A stretch of DNA of 64,000 nt from Sporomusaceae bacterium (GCA_031460455.1 JAVKTQ010000003.1:186001-250000), one strand, 5' to 3'. Shown: positions 1-8,591, counted from the first letter of the stretch. Numbers and translations are program-made. Notes: a model not told the origin generated them from the letters alone.

Positions 1-2
1 CC

Positions 3-530
3 GGCGAAGTTACGGTGGGCAACGGCGGCTCGGGCGGCGGGACCCACCTGGCGGCCCTGGCCTTTGAAAACTTTGTCGGCGATGTCAAGTTCAAGCATGT
101 GCCCTTCCAGGGCGGCGGGCCGCAGATAACCGCCGTGCTTGGCAAACATGTCGACGCGGTTATGGTGTCGGCGCCTGAAGGCGTTCCCCAGGCCCATGCC
201 GGTCAGTTACGCATTCTCGGTGTCTTCGGCGAAAAACGCCTGCCAAAATTCCCGAATGTGGCCACCGCCAAGGAGCAGGGCGTAGACTTCAAGTTCACCA
301 TGTGGCGCGGCGTGCTGGCGCCCAAGGATACCCCCCCGGAAATCGTGAAACAAATGCACGATATCTTCAAGAAGACTATGGAAGACGCCACATTCAAGGC
401 CAAGGCCGAAGAACTGAGCGTCGATCTGAAGTATCTGGGGGTCGAGGATTTCGGCAAGTTCCTCAAGGCAGAGGATCAGCAATATATGAATCTCATCAAG
501 AAGGCAAAACTGGGCGACCGTTACAAATAG
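3..530 (+). CDS. TctC-family TTT substrate-binding protein, C-terminal part
   Basis: The reading frame is open from the first bases of the window, so the gene begins upstream and only about 175 C-terminal residues are present. The segment has the layout of the second half of Bug/TctC periplasmic solute-binding proteins: a GGSGGGTH loop, a VPFQGGGPQ segment, and the typical MWRGVLAPKDTPPEIV stretch near the C-terminal lobe. These proteins deliver carboxylates to the TctAB permease. The tctB and tctA genes follow at 2763 and 3222, with two enzyme genes in between, so this is the binding protein of that transporter. Substrate cannot be read from the sequence. Confidence 0.93.
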   Translation, partial: GEVTVGNGGSGGGTHLAALAFENFVGDVKFKHVPFQGGGPQITAVLGKHVDAVMVSAPEGVPQAHAGQLRILGVFGEKRLPKFPNVATAKEQGVDFKFTMWRGVLAPKDTPPEIVKQMHDIFKKTMEDATFKAKAEELSVDLKYLGVEDFGKFLKAEDQQYMNLIKKAKLGDRYK

Positions 531-597
531 TCGTTCCGTTTGTGGGTTGCGATTGAGGGGCCTTCGGGTCCCTAATTTTTTGAAGGGACGGGCGAAA

Positions 598-1707
598 ATG
601 AACAGAATCGACGAAGTAAACATCAAACATCAGCGGTTGGCCGCCCTGATGGCGGCGAAAGGCTATAGCGCCGTCCTGCTGAAGAAACAACCGAATTTTT
701 CCTGGTTCACGGGCGGCGGCCGCAACATGGTCGGGATAGCCACCGAGATGGGGGTTACCTCCCTGCTTGTTACCAGGGAGGACCGTTACTGCATCGCCAA
801 CAAGATCGAAGCGGCCCGGATGATGGACGAGGAGGGACTGGCAGACCTGGGCTTCAAACTGCTTGAACACGGGTGGGACGAGGACAAGGAAGCCGAACTC
901 GTCGGCAAGGTCGTGGGCGATCTGGGCTCCGTGGCTGCCGATACGGGTTTTGCGTCCTGCAAAAACGCCGACGGCGAGATCAAGAAACTCCGTTATTCGT
1001 TGACGGAAAACGAGATCGAACGTTACATGTTCCTGGGCGAGAAGCTGTCGACGGTGATCGAGAAGGTTATGCTCGGCATCCGTCCGGGCGACAAGGAGTG
1101 CGAGGTTGCCGGCCGGGTGGGAGCAGATCTTTGGAAGGAACTTATTGACCCGACGGCGATAATGGTGGCCTCGGATGAGCGTATTTTCCAGTATCGCCAC
1201 CCGCTCGCGACGGACAAAATGGTCAAACGCTATGTGATGGTGTGCATCAACGCCCGCTACAAAGGGCTGATAACGACGGTCACCCGCATGCTCCATTTCG
1301 GCAGGCCGGACGCCAAGCTGGTGCAGCAGTTCCTCGACAACAACGAGGTGGAGTGCCGTATGATTGCGGCGACGAAACCGGGCGCCCCAGCGGTTGACGC
1401 GTTTAACGCCGCCCTGGCCGGCTACCGGGAGTTCGGCGTCGCGGACGAGTGGCGTTTGCATCACCAGGGCGGTTCGATGGGCTACTACGGCCGCGACTAC
1501 AAGGTGACCGCCCAGACGACGGAGACCGTAGCCGAGAACCAGGCGTTCTGCTGGAACCCGTCGATCACCGGCACGAAGACCGAGGACGGGTTCATCGCGA
1601 CAAACGGCGGCCCGCTGATGATCACCAGGCCGGTGATCTATCCGCGCATAAAGTCGACCGTGGACGGGGTGGATTTTGTCCGGCCAGGCATGCTTGTCAT
1701 TGATTAG
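598..1707 (+). CDS. M24-fold (creatinase/aminopeptidase P-like) protein with degenerate metal site
   Basis: A 369-residue protein with a creatinase-type N-terminal domain (about 1-140) and a pita-bread M24 domain. The start is the ATG at 598, preceded by a GAAGGGACGG ribosome-binding site; the longer frame upstream lacks one. M24 peptidases use two Asp, one His and two Glu as metal ligands. Here the first Asp position reads Cys (VCINARYKG), the second reads Thr (GLITTVTR), the second His of the HxxGH motif reads Gly (HHQGGSMG) and the first Glu reads Asn (CWNPSITG); only the last Glu (TEDGFIAT) remains. A metal-independent creatinase-like hydrolase is therefore more likely than a peptidase. 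It lies inside a TTT operon with an oxidoreductase, suggesting catabolism of the imported acid. Confidence 0.85.
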   Translation: MNRIDEVNIKHQRLAALMAAKGYSAVLLKKQPNFSWFTGGGRNMVGIATEMGVTSLLVTREDRYCIANKIEAARMMDEEGLADLGFKLLEHGWDEDKEAELVGKVVGDLGSVAADTGFASCKNADGEIKKLRYSLTENEIERYMFLGEKLSTVIEKVMLGIRPGDKECEVAGRVGADLWKELIDPTAIMVASDERIFQYRHPLATDKMVKRYVMVCINARYKGLITTVTRMLHFGRPDAKLVQQFLDNNEVECRMIAATKPGAPAVDAFNAALAGYREFGVADEWRLHHQGGSMGYYGRDYKVTAQTTETVAENQAFCWNPSITGTKTEDGFIATNGGPLMITRPVIYPRIKSTVDGVDFVRPGMLVID

Positions 1708-1718
1708 GAGGAGAGACG

Positions 1719-2744
1719 ATGGCGCGTTTAGGTGTGGCAATAGTCGGCCCCGGCATGGTGGCCAACACGCATGTCACCGCTCTGCAGGCGATACCGGCGG
1801 CCCGCATTTCCGGCGTATACGGCCGTAACCCCGCGGCGACGGCCGAGTTCGCCGCCAAGTACGGCCTGCGGGTGTTCAACTCGTATGAGGAGGCGCTGGC
1901 CGATAAGGAGACGGACATCGTCAGCATCTGCCTGCCGCCGGGCATGCATGTGGATTTTGGCCTCCAGGCCGCCGCCGCCGGCAAACACCTGATACTCGAA
2001 AAACCGATGGATATCAGCGTGGCCAAGGCCCGCAAGCTTATCGAGACATACCGGGCGGCGAAGCTCACGCTGGCGGTGATTTTCCAGAACCGTTTCACGC
2101 CGGCGGCCCAGCGGGTGAAAGCGGCGCTCGACGCCGGGCTGCTGGGCGACCTAATCCTCGGCGACGCGTATGTGAAGTGGTACCGTTCGCCCCAGTACTA
2201 CGCCAGCAACGCCTGGCGCGGTACGTGGAGCGTGGAGGGCGGCGGGGCGCTGATAAACCAGGCCATCCATACTATCGATCTGTTGCAGTGGTTCATGGGC
2301 GGAGTAAAAAGCGTCAGCGGGATGACCCGGACGTCCATTCACAAGATCGAGACCGAGGACCTGGGGGTCGCGGCGGTGGAATTCCTCGGCGGCGCTCTCG
2401 GGGTGATCGAAGGGACGACAGCCGTCACCCCCGGCTACAAGGAGCGGATCGAGATTCACGGCACGAAAGGTTCTTTAACGATGACAGGCGGCCTCGTTAC
2501 CGAGTGGCAGGTCGAGGACTGCCGGGCGGAGGACTACCTGGACGCCGAAAAGGTGTCCTACGGGGCGACTAATTCGCCGGCCATATCCGACGTCAATCAC
2601 CGCGCCCAGATGGAGGATATCGTCACAGCCGTCGGACAGGGCCGCGACCCGCTGGTGACGGGCGAAGAGGGCATCAAGTCGCTGCAGATCGTGCTGGGTA
2701 TATACGAGTCGTCCCGCGAGGGGCGGAAAATAACGCTGACATAA
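1719..2744 (+). CDS. Gfo/Idh/MocA-family NAD(P)-dependent oxidoreductase
   Basis: This 341-residue protein has the N-terminal Rossmann fold (IVGPGMVANTH, residues about 5-15), the conserved EKPMD motif near residue 92 and a C-terminal GFO/IDH/MocA alpha/beta domain. Members oxidise or reduce hydroxyl groups on sugars, inositols and related compounds with NAD(P). The ATG follows TAGGAGGAGAGACG, and the gene begins 11 bases after the M24-fold gene, so the two are cotranscribed with the TTT genes. The likely role is a step in breakdown of the transported compound. The substrate is unknown. Confidence 0.92.
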   Translation: MARLGVAIVGPGMVANTHVTALQAIPAARISGVYGRNPAATAEFAAKYGLRVFNSYEEALADKETDIVSICLPPGMHVDFGLQAAAAGKHLILEKPMDISVAKARKLIETYRAAKLTLAVIFQNRFTPAAQRVKAALDAGLLGDLILGDAYVKWYRSPQYYASNAWRGTWSVEGGGALINQAIHTIDLLQWFMGGVKSVSGMTRTSIHKIETEDLGVAAVEFLGGALGVIEGTTAVTPGYKERIEIHGTKGSLTMTGGLVTEWQVEDCRAEDYLDAEKVSYGATNSPAISDVNHRAQMEDIVTAVGQGRDPLVTGEEGIKSLQIVLGIYESSREGRKITLT

Positions 2745-2762
2745 GGATCATCGGGAGGCAAT

Positions 2763-3209
2763 ATGAAAAAGTGGCAGCGAAGAGCGGCCCTGGCCTTCTT
2801 TGTTATTGCTGCGGGCGCAGCCGCTAAGGCGGTCGATATCGGCTTCGGCAGTTTCGACGCTCCGGGGGCGGGTTTCTTTCCTTTTTGGCTGGCGGTGCTG
2901 CTGGCCATTGTAGCCGTCGTTTATTACGCAGCCAACCGCGAGGCGGACGCTGGGCCCCAGCCGTCGATGGCGGCCGGCCGTTTCCGGCGTCCCGCCGTCG
3001 CGGTGGTTATCATTCTGCTTTATACGCAGGCGCTCGATTTCCTGGGCTTCGCAACCGCCACCTTCTTCCTGTTCACCGCCTGGCTCAGAGGCGTCGACCA
3101 GGAGCGGTGGAAAAAGGTGGGGCTGGTGGCGGCAATCGGCACGGTAGCGGTTTACGTTGTTTTCGCCGTCCTGCTGCATCTGTCGCTGCCGCACGGACTG
3201 CTGATCTGA
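2763..3209 (+). CDS. TctB-family small membrane subunit of TTT transporter
   Basis: A 148-residue integral membrane protein with four hydrophobic segments, the usual length and pattern of TctB (DUF1468). It carries the GFGSFDAPGAGFFPFWLA stretch between the first and second helices that is typical of the family. TctB works with the large permease TctA, encoded 12 bases downstream. A GGGAGGCAAT ribosome-binding site precedes the ATG. It belongs to the same transcription unit as the tctC fragment at the window start. Confidence 0.9.
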   Translation: MKKWQRRAALAFFVIAAGAAAKAVDIGFGSFDAPGAGFFPFWLAVLLAIVAVVYYAANREADAGPQPSMAAGRFRRPAVAVVIILLYTQALDFLGFATATFFLFTAWLRGVDQERWKKVGLVAAIGTVAVYVVFAVLLHLSLPHGLLI

Positions 3210-3221
3210 GGAGGGCGGACG

Positions 3222-4727
3222 ATGAACGAGATACAGTCTCTAATGCAAGGCTTCGCTCTCGCGGTGACGCCGGCGAATCTGATGTTCGGTTTCCTGGGTG
3301 CGGTGCTGGGCACAGCCGTGGGCGTGCTGCCCGGCCTGGGGCCGGCAGCCACGATTTCGCTGCTGCTGCCGCTCAGTTATGCACTGGGATCGCCGCTCAC
3401 TTCGATCATCATGATGGCGGGTATTTACTACGGTGCGATGTATGGAGGCTCGACGACCTCGATCCTCTTGAACATGCCCGGTGAGGCGGCGTCGGTGGTC
3501 ACGTGCATCGATGGCTACCAGATGGCAAAGAAGGGGCGGGCCGGTGCGGCTCTCGGCATGGCGGCCGTCGGCTCGTTCGTCGCCGGTACGGTCGGTATTC
3601 TCGGTCTGTCGTTTATCGCCCCGCCATTGGCGCGGTTCGCTTTGAACTTCGGACCTGCCGAGTATTTTTCCCTCACCGTCCTCGGGCTGATGCTGGCGGC
3701 TTATTTATCCGGCCGTTCAATCATCAAAGGGGTGCTGATGGTCGTCTTTGGCCTGCTGCTTGCGACCGTGGGTCTCGACCCAATCAGCGGTAAGGAGCGC
3801 TACACCTTTGGCACGATGATCCTGATGGACGGGCTGGATTTCCTCACACTGGCGATGGGCGTGTTCGGCATCGGCGAGATTCTCATCAACCTCGAGGAAA
3901 AGATCAAGAACGAGCTGGTGACGACGAAGATCACCAACATCTGGCCGACGTTAGCCGATTGGGCCCGTTCGAAATGGTCCGTGCTGCGCGGTTCGCTGGT
4001 GGGATTTTTCGTAGGGTTGCTGCCGGGCGGCGGTGCGGTTATCGCGTCACTGGTGGCGTACGCGGTGGAGAAGAAGGCTTCGAGCGAACCGGAGAAGTTT
4101 GGCCAGGGAGCTATAGAAGGGGTGGCGGGGCCGGAGTCGGCGAACAACGCGGCGGCCAGCGCCTCCTTTATACCGATGCTGACCCTCGGCATACCGGGCA
4201 ACCCGGCGATTGCGATGATTTATGCCGCCCTGCTCATCCAGGGCGTCCAGCCGGGGCCGTTCCTGATTCAGGATCATCCCGACGTTTTCTGGGGCGTTAT
4301 TGCCTCGATGTATATCGGCAATGTAATTCTGCTGGTGCTCAATCTGCCGATGGTCGGCCTGTGGGTTCAGATGCTGAAGATACCGTATGCAATTCTGGCG
4401 CCGACGGTTGTGCTGATCTGCTCCGTGGGGGTCTACAGTATCAAGAATAACGTCACCGACGTCGTGATGATGCTGGTATTCGGCATTATGGGCTATATCC
4501 TGCGCAAGCTCGATTTCGAGCTTGGCCCGCTGCTGCTGGCGTTTGTGCTCGGCGGCATCCTGGAAAAATCGCTCAGCCAGGCGTTGCTGATTTCCAACGG
4601 CAAGTTTTCCGTCTTTCTCACCCGGCCGATTTCGGCCACCCTCCTCGGGCTTGTCGCGCTGCTGATCGTTCTGCCGCCGCTTTTTTCGCTGGCGCGCCGG
4701 GTTAAGACGAAGAGCGCGAGCGGATAG
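3222..4727 (+). CDS. TctA-family large permease subunit of TTT transporter
   Basis: A 501-residue, highly hydrophobic protein with about 11-12 membrane segments. It shows TctA hallmark motifs: GVLPGLGPAATI near residue 38, YYGAMYGGSTTSILLNMPGE at about 69-88, and the internal-repeat counterpart GLLPGGGAVIA near 265 followed by GVAGPESANNAA. The ATG follows a GAGGAGGGCGGACG ribosome-binding site, 12 bases after tctB. It is the ion-driven carboxylate permease and the last gene of the operon, which ends at a strong terminator at 4759. Confidence 0.95.
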   Translation: MNEIQSLMQGFALAVTPANLMFGFLGAVLGTAVGVLPGLGPAATISLLLPLSYALGSPLTSIIMMAGIYYGAMYGGSTTSILLNMPGEAASVVTCIDGYQMAKKGRAGAALGMAAVGSFVAGTVGILGLSFIAPPLARFALNFGPAEYFSLTVLGLMLAAYLSGRSIIKGVLMVVFGLLLATVGLDPISGKERYTFGTMILMDGLDFLTLAMGVFGIGEILINLEEKIKNELVTTKITNIWPTLADWARSKWSVLRGSLVGFFVGLLPGGGAVIASLVAYAVEKKASSEPEKFGQGAIEGVAGPESANNAAASASFIPMLTLGIPGNPAIAMIYAALLIQGVQPGPFLIQDHPDVFWGVIASMYIGNVILLVLNLPMVGLWVQMLKIPYAILAPTVVLICSVGVYSIKNNVTDVVMMLVFGIMGYILRKLDFELGPLLLAFVLGGILEKSLSQALLISNGKFSVFLTRPISATLLGLVALLIVLPPLFSLARRVKTKSASG

Positions 4728-4758
4728 GCTGCCACAGGAGACAATGACATAATATATG

Positions 4759-4790
4759 ACGGCAGACCGCTTCGGCGGTCTGCCGTTTTT
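4759..4790 (+). terminator. Rho-independent terminator of the first TTT operon
   Basis: A perfect 12-bp stem (ACGGCAGACCGC) closes on a TTCG tetraloop and is followed by TTTT. It lies 31 bases after tctA. On the other strand the stem is not followed by T residues, so it acts mainly on the plus-strand operon. Confidence 0.9.
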
Positions 4791-4803
4791 GAGGCTCCAG
4801 GAC

Positions 4804-6210
4804 TCAGGGGAGAGCGGCGATGGCTTGGCTGAGCCTGTCGATACCTACGGCGATTTCCTCGGCGCTCAGGCTGCCGTATCCGAGGATGAGCTGATCGGCG
4901 AAGGCGTCGCCGTCTCGGGCGACGACATGCTGACGGACGGCGTAAACGCGTACACCGTGGCGCTCGAGGTGGTCGAGAACGGCGGGTGAGAAGTTTACGC
5001 CGTCGAAGGCGACGGTGAGGTGCAGCCCTGCGGGTCCGCTCAGTATCCGGCAGGTGTCGCCGAAGCGGCGGCCGAGTTCGCGGACGACGACTGCTCGTCT
5101 AGCCTGGTAGGCTTTAACCATCTTGGCGATATGGCGTCTGAGCTGGCCGGTGCCGATGAAGGCGGCCAGGGCGAGCTGACAGACGGCGGAGGGTTGATGG
5201 GTGGCGAACCAGGCCTCCTCATGGAAGGCGGCGAGCAGCCCAGGGGGCAGTACGATGTAGCCCAGCCGCAGGAAGGGGGCGAGTGTCTTGCTGAAGGTGC
5301 CGACATAGGCAACCTTCTCGGGGGCGAGCCCCTGCAGGGAGCTGACAGGGTTCCCTTCGTAGGCGTACTCGTTCTCGTAGTCGTCCTCGACGATATAGGA
5401 GCCGGTCGATCGGGCGAAGTTTATTAGCTGGATGCGGCGCTGGACAGGCAGTAGGCCGCCGACTGGGAACTGGTGCGACGGCGTGACGAGGGTAAAGGCG
5501 GGCGGGTTGGCGGCATGGCCGGAGAGAAGCTCAGTCTGCAGGCCGTGGGCGTCGAGGGGGACGGGTGCCAGCTCGCAGCCGAGGGTGCCAAGGTATCTGA
5601 AAACATCCTGGTTGACAGGGTCGCCGATGATCACTTTCCGGTTGGCGGTCAGCAGCAGCCGGGCTATCAGGGCGAGGGCAGGGGTGGCCCCTGCGGTGAC
5701 GACAACTTGGTCTGGCGAGCAGCTGACGCCTCTGGTTTTGGCAAGGTAGGCGGCCAGCGCCGTGCGCAGTTCCGGGCAGCCGGCCGCGTCGCCGTAGCCC
5801 AGCGTGTGGTCGGGAACGGACGCCATCGTCCGGGCGACGGTTTTTTGCCAGGCGGCGCGGGGGAAGAGGTCGAGGGCTGGCAGGCCGTGGCGGAAATCGA
5901 TAACGCCGACGGTAGGCAGGAGGCTGGGCAGAGCGGGGGACTGCGACGGTGGCAGGCTGGTGAGGCGGGCGCCCGGAGCGACGAAGGTGTAGCCGCCCTG
6001 CCGGCTGGCGACGAATCCTTCGGTGCGGAGCAGGTCGTAGGCTTCCATGACGACGTTACGGGAGATGCGGTAATGGGCGGCGAGTTTTCTGGTTGCGGGC
6101 AGGTTTTCGTATTCCGGCAGCCGGCCGTCGAGGATCCTTTGCCGAATTTCGTTGTAGAGCTGCCTGATGAGGGGCAGTTTGGCCATACGGTCGAGCGCCA
6201 GGGTGTACAT
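4804..6210 (-). CDS. MocR-type regulator (GntR HTH fused to class I aminotransferase domain)
   Basis: A 468-residue protein with an N-terminal winged-helix GntR domain (about 1-75; LPATRKLAAHY and SRNVVMEAYDLL) and a fold-type I PLP aminotransferase-like domain (about 100-468). The PLP-lysine region reads VGTFSKTLAPFLRLGY, with YIVEDDYENEY upstream. MocR regulators sense PLP or amines and control transport and metabolism genes. The ATG at 6210 is chosen because GAGGTGA lies five bases upstream; an in-frame GTG at 6219 falls inside that site. It is divergent from the flavoprotein at 6329, with a pair of direct repeats between them (6228-6262). Confidence 0.93.
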   Translation of the reverse strand: MYTLALDRMAKLPLIRQLYNEIRQRILDGRLPEYENLPATRKLAAHYRISRNVVMEAYDLLRTEGFVASRQGGYTFVAPGARLTSLPPSQSPALPSLLPTVGVIDFRHGLPALDLFPRAAWQKTVARTMASVPDHTLGYGDAAGCPELRTALAAYLAKTRGVSCSPDQVVVTAGATPALALIARLLLTANRKVIIGDPVNQDVFRYLGTLGCELAPVPLDAHGLQTELLSGHAANPPAFTLVTPSHQFPVGGLLPVQRRIQLINFARSTGSYIVEDDYENEYAYEGNPVSSLQGLAPEKVAYVGTFSKTLAPFLRLGYIVLPPGLLAAFHEEAWFATHQPSAVCQLALAAFIGTGQLRRHIAKMVKAYQARRAVVVRELGRRFGDTCRILSGPAGLHLTVAFDGVNFSPAVLDHLERHGVRVYAVRQHVVARDGDAFADQLILGYGSLSAEEIAVGIDRLSQAIAALP

Positions 6211-6227
6211 CGCCGTCACCTCGCAAA

Positions 6228-6262
6228 ATTGGCACTATTAATTTAAGAAAAGATTGGCACTA
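6228..6262. promoter_or_regulatory. Tandem direct repeat, probable MocR operator
   Basis: ATTGGCACTA occurs exactly twice, at 6228-6237 and 6253-6262, 25 bases apart start to start, in the 118-base gap between the divergent regulator and flavoprotein genes. MocR/PdxR regulators are known to bind spaced direct repeats near their own gene. The match is in location and architecture; binding is inferred. Confidence 0.65.
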
Positions 6263-6328
6263 CACATATCCAATTACTGGTGTTATTTTATTATAAGAGG
6301 CGATAATCGGTAAAGGGGAAGCTTTGTC

Positions 6329-6901
6329 ATGAAAAGGATTTTGGGTATTGTGGGTAGCCCGCGACGCGGCGGGAACACCGACCTCCTGGTCGCCCGCGTT
6401 CTGGACGGAGCCCGGTCGGCCGGCGCCAGCGCGGAAACGGTTTATCTCGGCAGCCTGACGGTGAAGGAGTGCGACGGCTGCCATGCCTGCTGGCAGGGAT
6501 ACGAGTGCTCCAAACGCGACGATATGAACGAATTATATCGGGCGATTAACGCCGCCGATGCCTTTGTGCTGGGCACACCCGTGTACTGGTACGGTCCTAC
6601 GGCGCTGATGAAAGGGGTCGTGGACCGGTTCGTCTATTATAACTGCGATCGTAACCGCGGAGGCGTGAGCGGCAAGCGAGCGGTAGTCGTCGTGCCGTAT
6701 GAGGAGGACGATCCGGCTACAGCCGCGCCGGTAGTGGATTTTTTCGCCCGCTCGCTCCGCTATCTGGAAATGGAATTAGCCGGGACGGTGGTCGTAGGCG
6801 GGATGGCGCGTAAGGGCCAGGTGATGGAGCGGGAGGACGCTCTGCAGGCGGCGACGGAACTCGGCCGTAAACTGGCCGGCGGACCCGTGAAGGCGATCTA
6901 G
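6329..6901 (+). CDS. Iron-sulfur flavoprotein / NADPH-dependent FMN reductase family
   Basis: A 190-residue flavodoxin-like protein. The N-terminus carries the FMN phosphate loop GSPRRGGNTD (about 9-18), followed by a compact cysteine motif CDGCHACWQGYEC with spacing C-x2-C-x2-C-x5-C, as in archaeal/clostridial Isf proteins that hold one [4Fe-4S] cluster beside FMN. GTPVYWYGPTALMKGVVDR is the second flavin-binding loop. Isf proteins pass electrons in anaerobes and may help against O2 or H2O2. An AAAGGGGAAG site precedes the ATG. It may be the target of the divergent MocR regulator and is followed 23 bases later by a B3/4-domain gene. Confidence 0.9.
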   Translation: MKRILGIVGSPRRGGNTDLLVARVLDGARSAGASAETVYLGSLTVKECDGCHACWQGYECSKRDDMNELYRAINAADAFVLGTPVYWYGPTALMKGVVDRFVYYNCDRNRGGVSGKRAVVVVPYEEDDPATAAPVVDFFARSLRYLEMELAGTVVVGGMARKGQVMEREDALQAATELGRKLAGGPVKAI

Positions 6902-6924
6902 CGAAGGGAACGGAGTGTGAGGAT

Positions 6925-7587
6925 ATGCTTCAAGTTACGACAGAGTGGCGGAAGGCCTATCCAGGGGCGTGTGTCGGTTTGCTGGCGGTGGATGGCGTCG
7001 TCAACCCCGGATTCGACGAACGGTTGGAAGCGGGAAAAGGCGAGCTCGAAGAGCAGCTGCGGACGCAGTATCGGACGCGCGAGGACCTGTTGGCCTGCGA
7101 GGCTGTGGCCGCTTACCGGGAGTATTACAAGCGGTTTGGCAAGACTTATCCGGTCCTGCTGCAGATGGAGTCAGTTGCGGTGAAGGGCAAACCATTTCCG
7201 CGCACGGCGGCGCTTGTCGAGGCTATGTTCATGGCCGAGGTCAAGAATGGTCTGCTGACAGCCGGCCACGACCGGGAGTCGGTCGCAGCGCCGCTGATAC
7301 TGGATGTGGCCGCTGACGGGGAACGCTTCACCGGTATCGGCGGCAGGGAGCAGGATACCAAAGCAGGCGATATGCTGATGAGGGACAGGGCCGGTATCGT
7401 CTCCAGCGTGTTGTGCGGGCCTGATAACCGCACAAGGATAACGGCCGCCACCACCCGGGCGCTGTTCGTGGTATACGTGCCTCCGGGCGTGGACAGGCTG
7501 CTGGTTGAGCGACACCTCGACGATATTTTCGCCAACGTCAGCCTACTGGCTCCGGCGACGGTAGGGTATCGCGACATTATAAGCTAG
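6925..7587 (+). CDS. Stand-alone B3/4 domain protein
   Basis: A 220-residue protein that resembles the B3/B4 domain of phenylalanyl-tRNA synthetase beta chain as a free protein (COG3382 type). Family-like features are the R-TREDLL-CEAVAAYREYYK helix, the KGKPFPRTAALVEAMF segment and the closing FANVSLLAPA stretch. In PheRS this domain binds tRNA; some free-standing members are proposed to edit or bind aminoacyl-tRNA, but their role is poorly known. It follows the Isf flavoprotein by 23 bases and probably shares its transcript. It ends at a shared terminator at 7628. Confidence 0.75.
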   Translation: MLQVTTEWRKAYPGACVGLLAVDGVVNPGFDERLEAGKGELEEQLRTQYRTREDLLACEAVAAYREYYKRFGKTYPVLLQMESVAVKGKPFPRTAALVEAMFMAEVKNGLLTAGHDRESVAAPLILDVAADGERFTGIGGREQDTKAGDMLMRDRAGIVSSVLCGPDNRTRITAATTRALFVVYVPPGVDRLLVERHLDDIFANVSLLAPATVGYRDIIS

Positions 7588-7627
7588 CGGCCCGCCCTGA
7601 TATGTCGACAGACGGCTTAATACATGC

Positions 7628-7666
7628 AACGATAAAGGCACCTGCCAAGCAGGTGCCTTTATCGTT
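7628..7666. terminator. Bidirectional terminator between convergent genes
   Basis: A perfect 18-bp inverted repeat (7628-7645 and 7649-7666) with a three-base loop lies between the B3/4 gene and the converging response regulator; its last base overlaps the regulator's stop codon. The repeat has A- and T-rich flanks on each arm. Confidence 0.85.
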
Positions 7667-8337
7667 CAAGTCTTTATCAGGCCGAGGTCGATCGCTTTGG
7701 CGATCATCTTCGTGCGGCTGTTTACGTCCATTTTCCAGAACAGGTTGTTGATGTGGGTTTTAACCGTGCCGACGGTGATGGTCATGTTTATGGAGATCTC
7801 GGCGTTTGAGAAACCTTTGGCCACCAATGTGAGGACCTCTTTTTCCTTTACGGTCAGGGGGGCGAACAGTTTGGCGTCGCTTTGTCCGCCCGCCGGCTCC
7901 TTGTCCGGCGTTTCCGGGTTTTCCTGTCCCTGCCCGTTGGCATACTGACTTTCCCGATAGGTCTGAGCCGCTTCCAGGACAACCGAGCGCAAGGAAACCG
8001 ATGGGGTGGGTTTGGTCAGGAAGGCGGTTATTTTGCCGTGGTTGACGGCGTCGATAGCCATCTGGAGTTCGGGATAGCCGGTCAGCAGGATGCGCTGAAC
8101 CCGTTTGTCGATTGTGAGGATACGCGAAAAAAGTTCGATGCCGTTCATGACCGGCATGCGGTAATCGGAGATAATCACGGCGAAAGGCCCTTGGTGTTCG
8201 ACAATTTTCAGCGCCTGAAGGGGATCCTTGGTCGTCAGTATTTCGCATTGGCCGTGGAGCACGCGTCGAACCGAGGATAGGTAGTTCTCGTCGTCATCGA
8301 CTATCAGTATGCGGGGGGCATTTTCTTCACCGTTCAT
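7666..8337 (-). CDS. NarL/FixJ-type response regulator
   Basis: A 223-residue protein with a receiver domain (about 8-125; acidic pair D14-D15, phosphoacceptor D58 in SDYRMPVMNG, conserved Lys in FLTKPTPS) and a C-terminal LuxR-type helix-turn-helix (LTVKEKEVLTLVAKGFSNAE, then VGTVKTHINNLFWKM). It should bind DNA when phosphorylated. The ATG at 8337 is chosen because GAGGGTGAAC lies just upstream; a frame seven codons longer exists. No kinase is adjacent on this strand, but the kinases at 12578 and 17129 are candidates. Confidence 0.93.
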   Translation of the reverse strand: MNGEENAPRILIVDDDENYLSSVRRVLHGQCEILTTKDPLQALKIVEHQGPFAVIISDYRMPVMNGIELFSRILTIDKRVQRILLTGYPELQMAIDAVNHGKITAFLTKPTPSVSLRSVVLEAAQTYRESQYANGQGQENPETPDKEPAGGQSDAKLFAPLTVKEKEVLTLVAKGFSNAEISINMTITVGTVKTHINNLFWKMDVNSRTKMIAKAIDLGLIKT

Positions 8338-8516
8338 TTGTTCACCCTCGACAACCAAAATGACATTAACTAGTAATTAGACGACATTATGTAAGTTTCC
8401 TCCAACTTTCGACAGATTTGCCATTATTTTTTTAAAAAGGCTGTTTGTTGTCGGAAATAACGGTTTGTCCCGCCTTGGAAATAAATGCCGGATATACATC
8501 TAATTGCTGAAGTTCC

Positions 8517-8546
8517 TTGACATACGACTATTCTACACTGTAGAAA
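8517..8546 (+). promoter_or_regulatory. Possible sigma-A promoter for the 8592 gene and cheW
   Basis: TTGACA at 8517-8522 is followed after 18 bases by TAGAAA (8541-8546), a fair -10 match, about 45 bases before the 8592 start codon. The rest of the 8338-8591 gap is AT-rich and shows no gene. Confidence 0.5.
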
Positions 8547-8591
8547 GAGGGAATGTATTTATTGGCACGGGATTTCACAGGAGGTGTCCGG

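Noticed and set aside
15-530. GTG at 15 as a true start of the TctC gene
   Set aside because: The frame is open to the window edge and the encoded part starts mid-domain, so the gene is cut by the window rather than starting there.
496-1740. Minus-strand frame of 414 codons opposite the M24-fold gene
   Set aside because: Shadow of a gene with clear domain structure in an operon on the plus strand.
5473-6246. Plus-strand Gly-rich frame opposite the MocR regulator
   Set aside because: Composition is that of an antisense shadow; the MocR protein on the other strand is complete.
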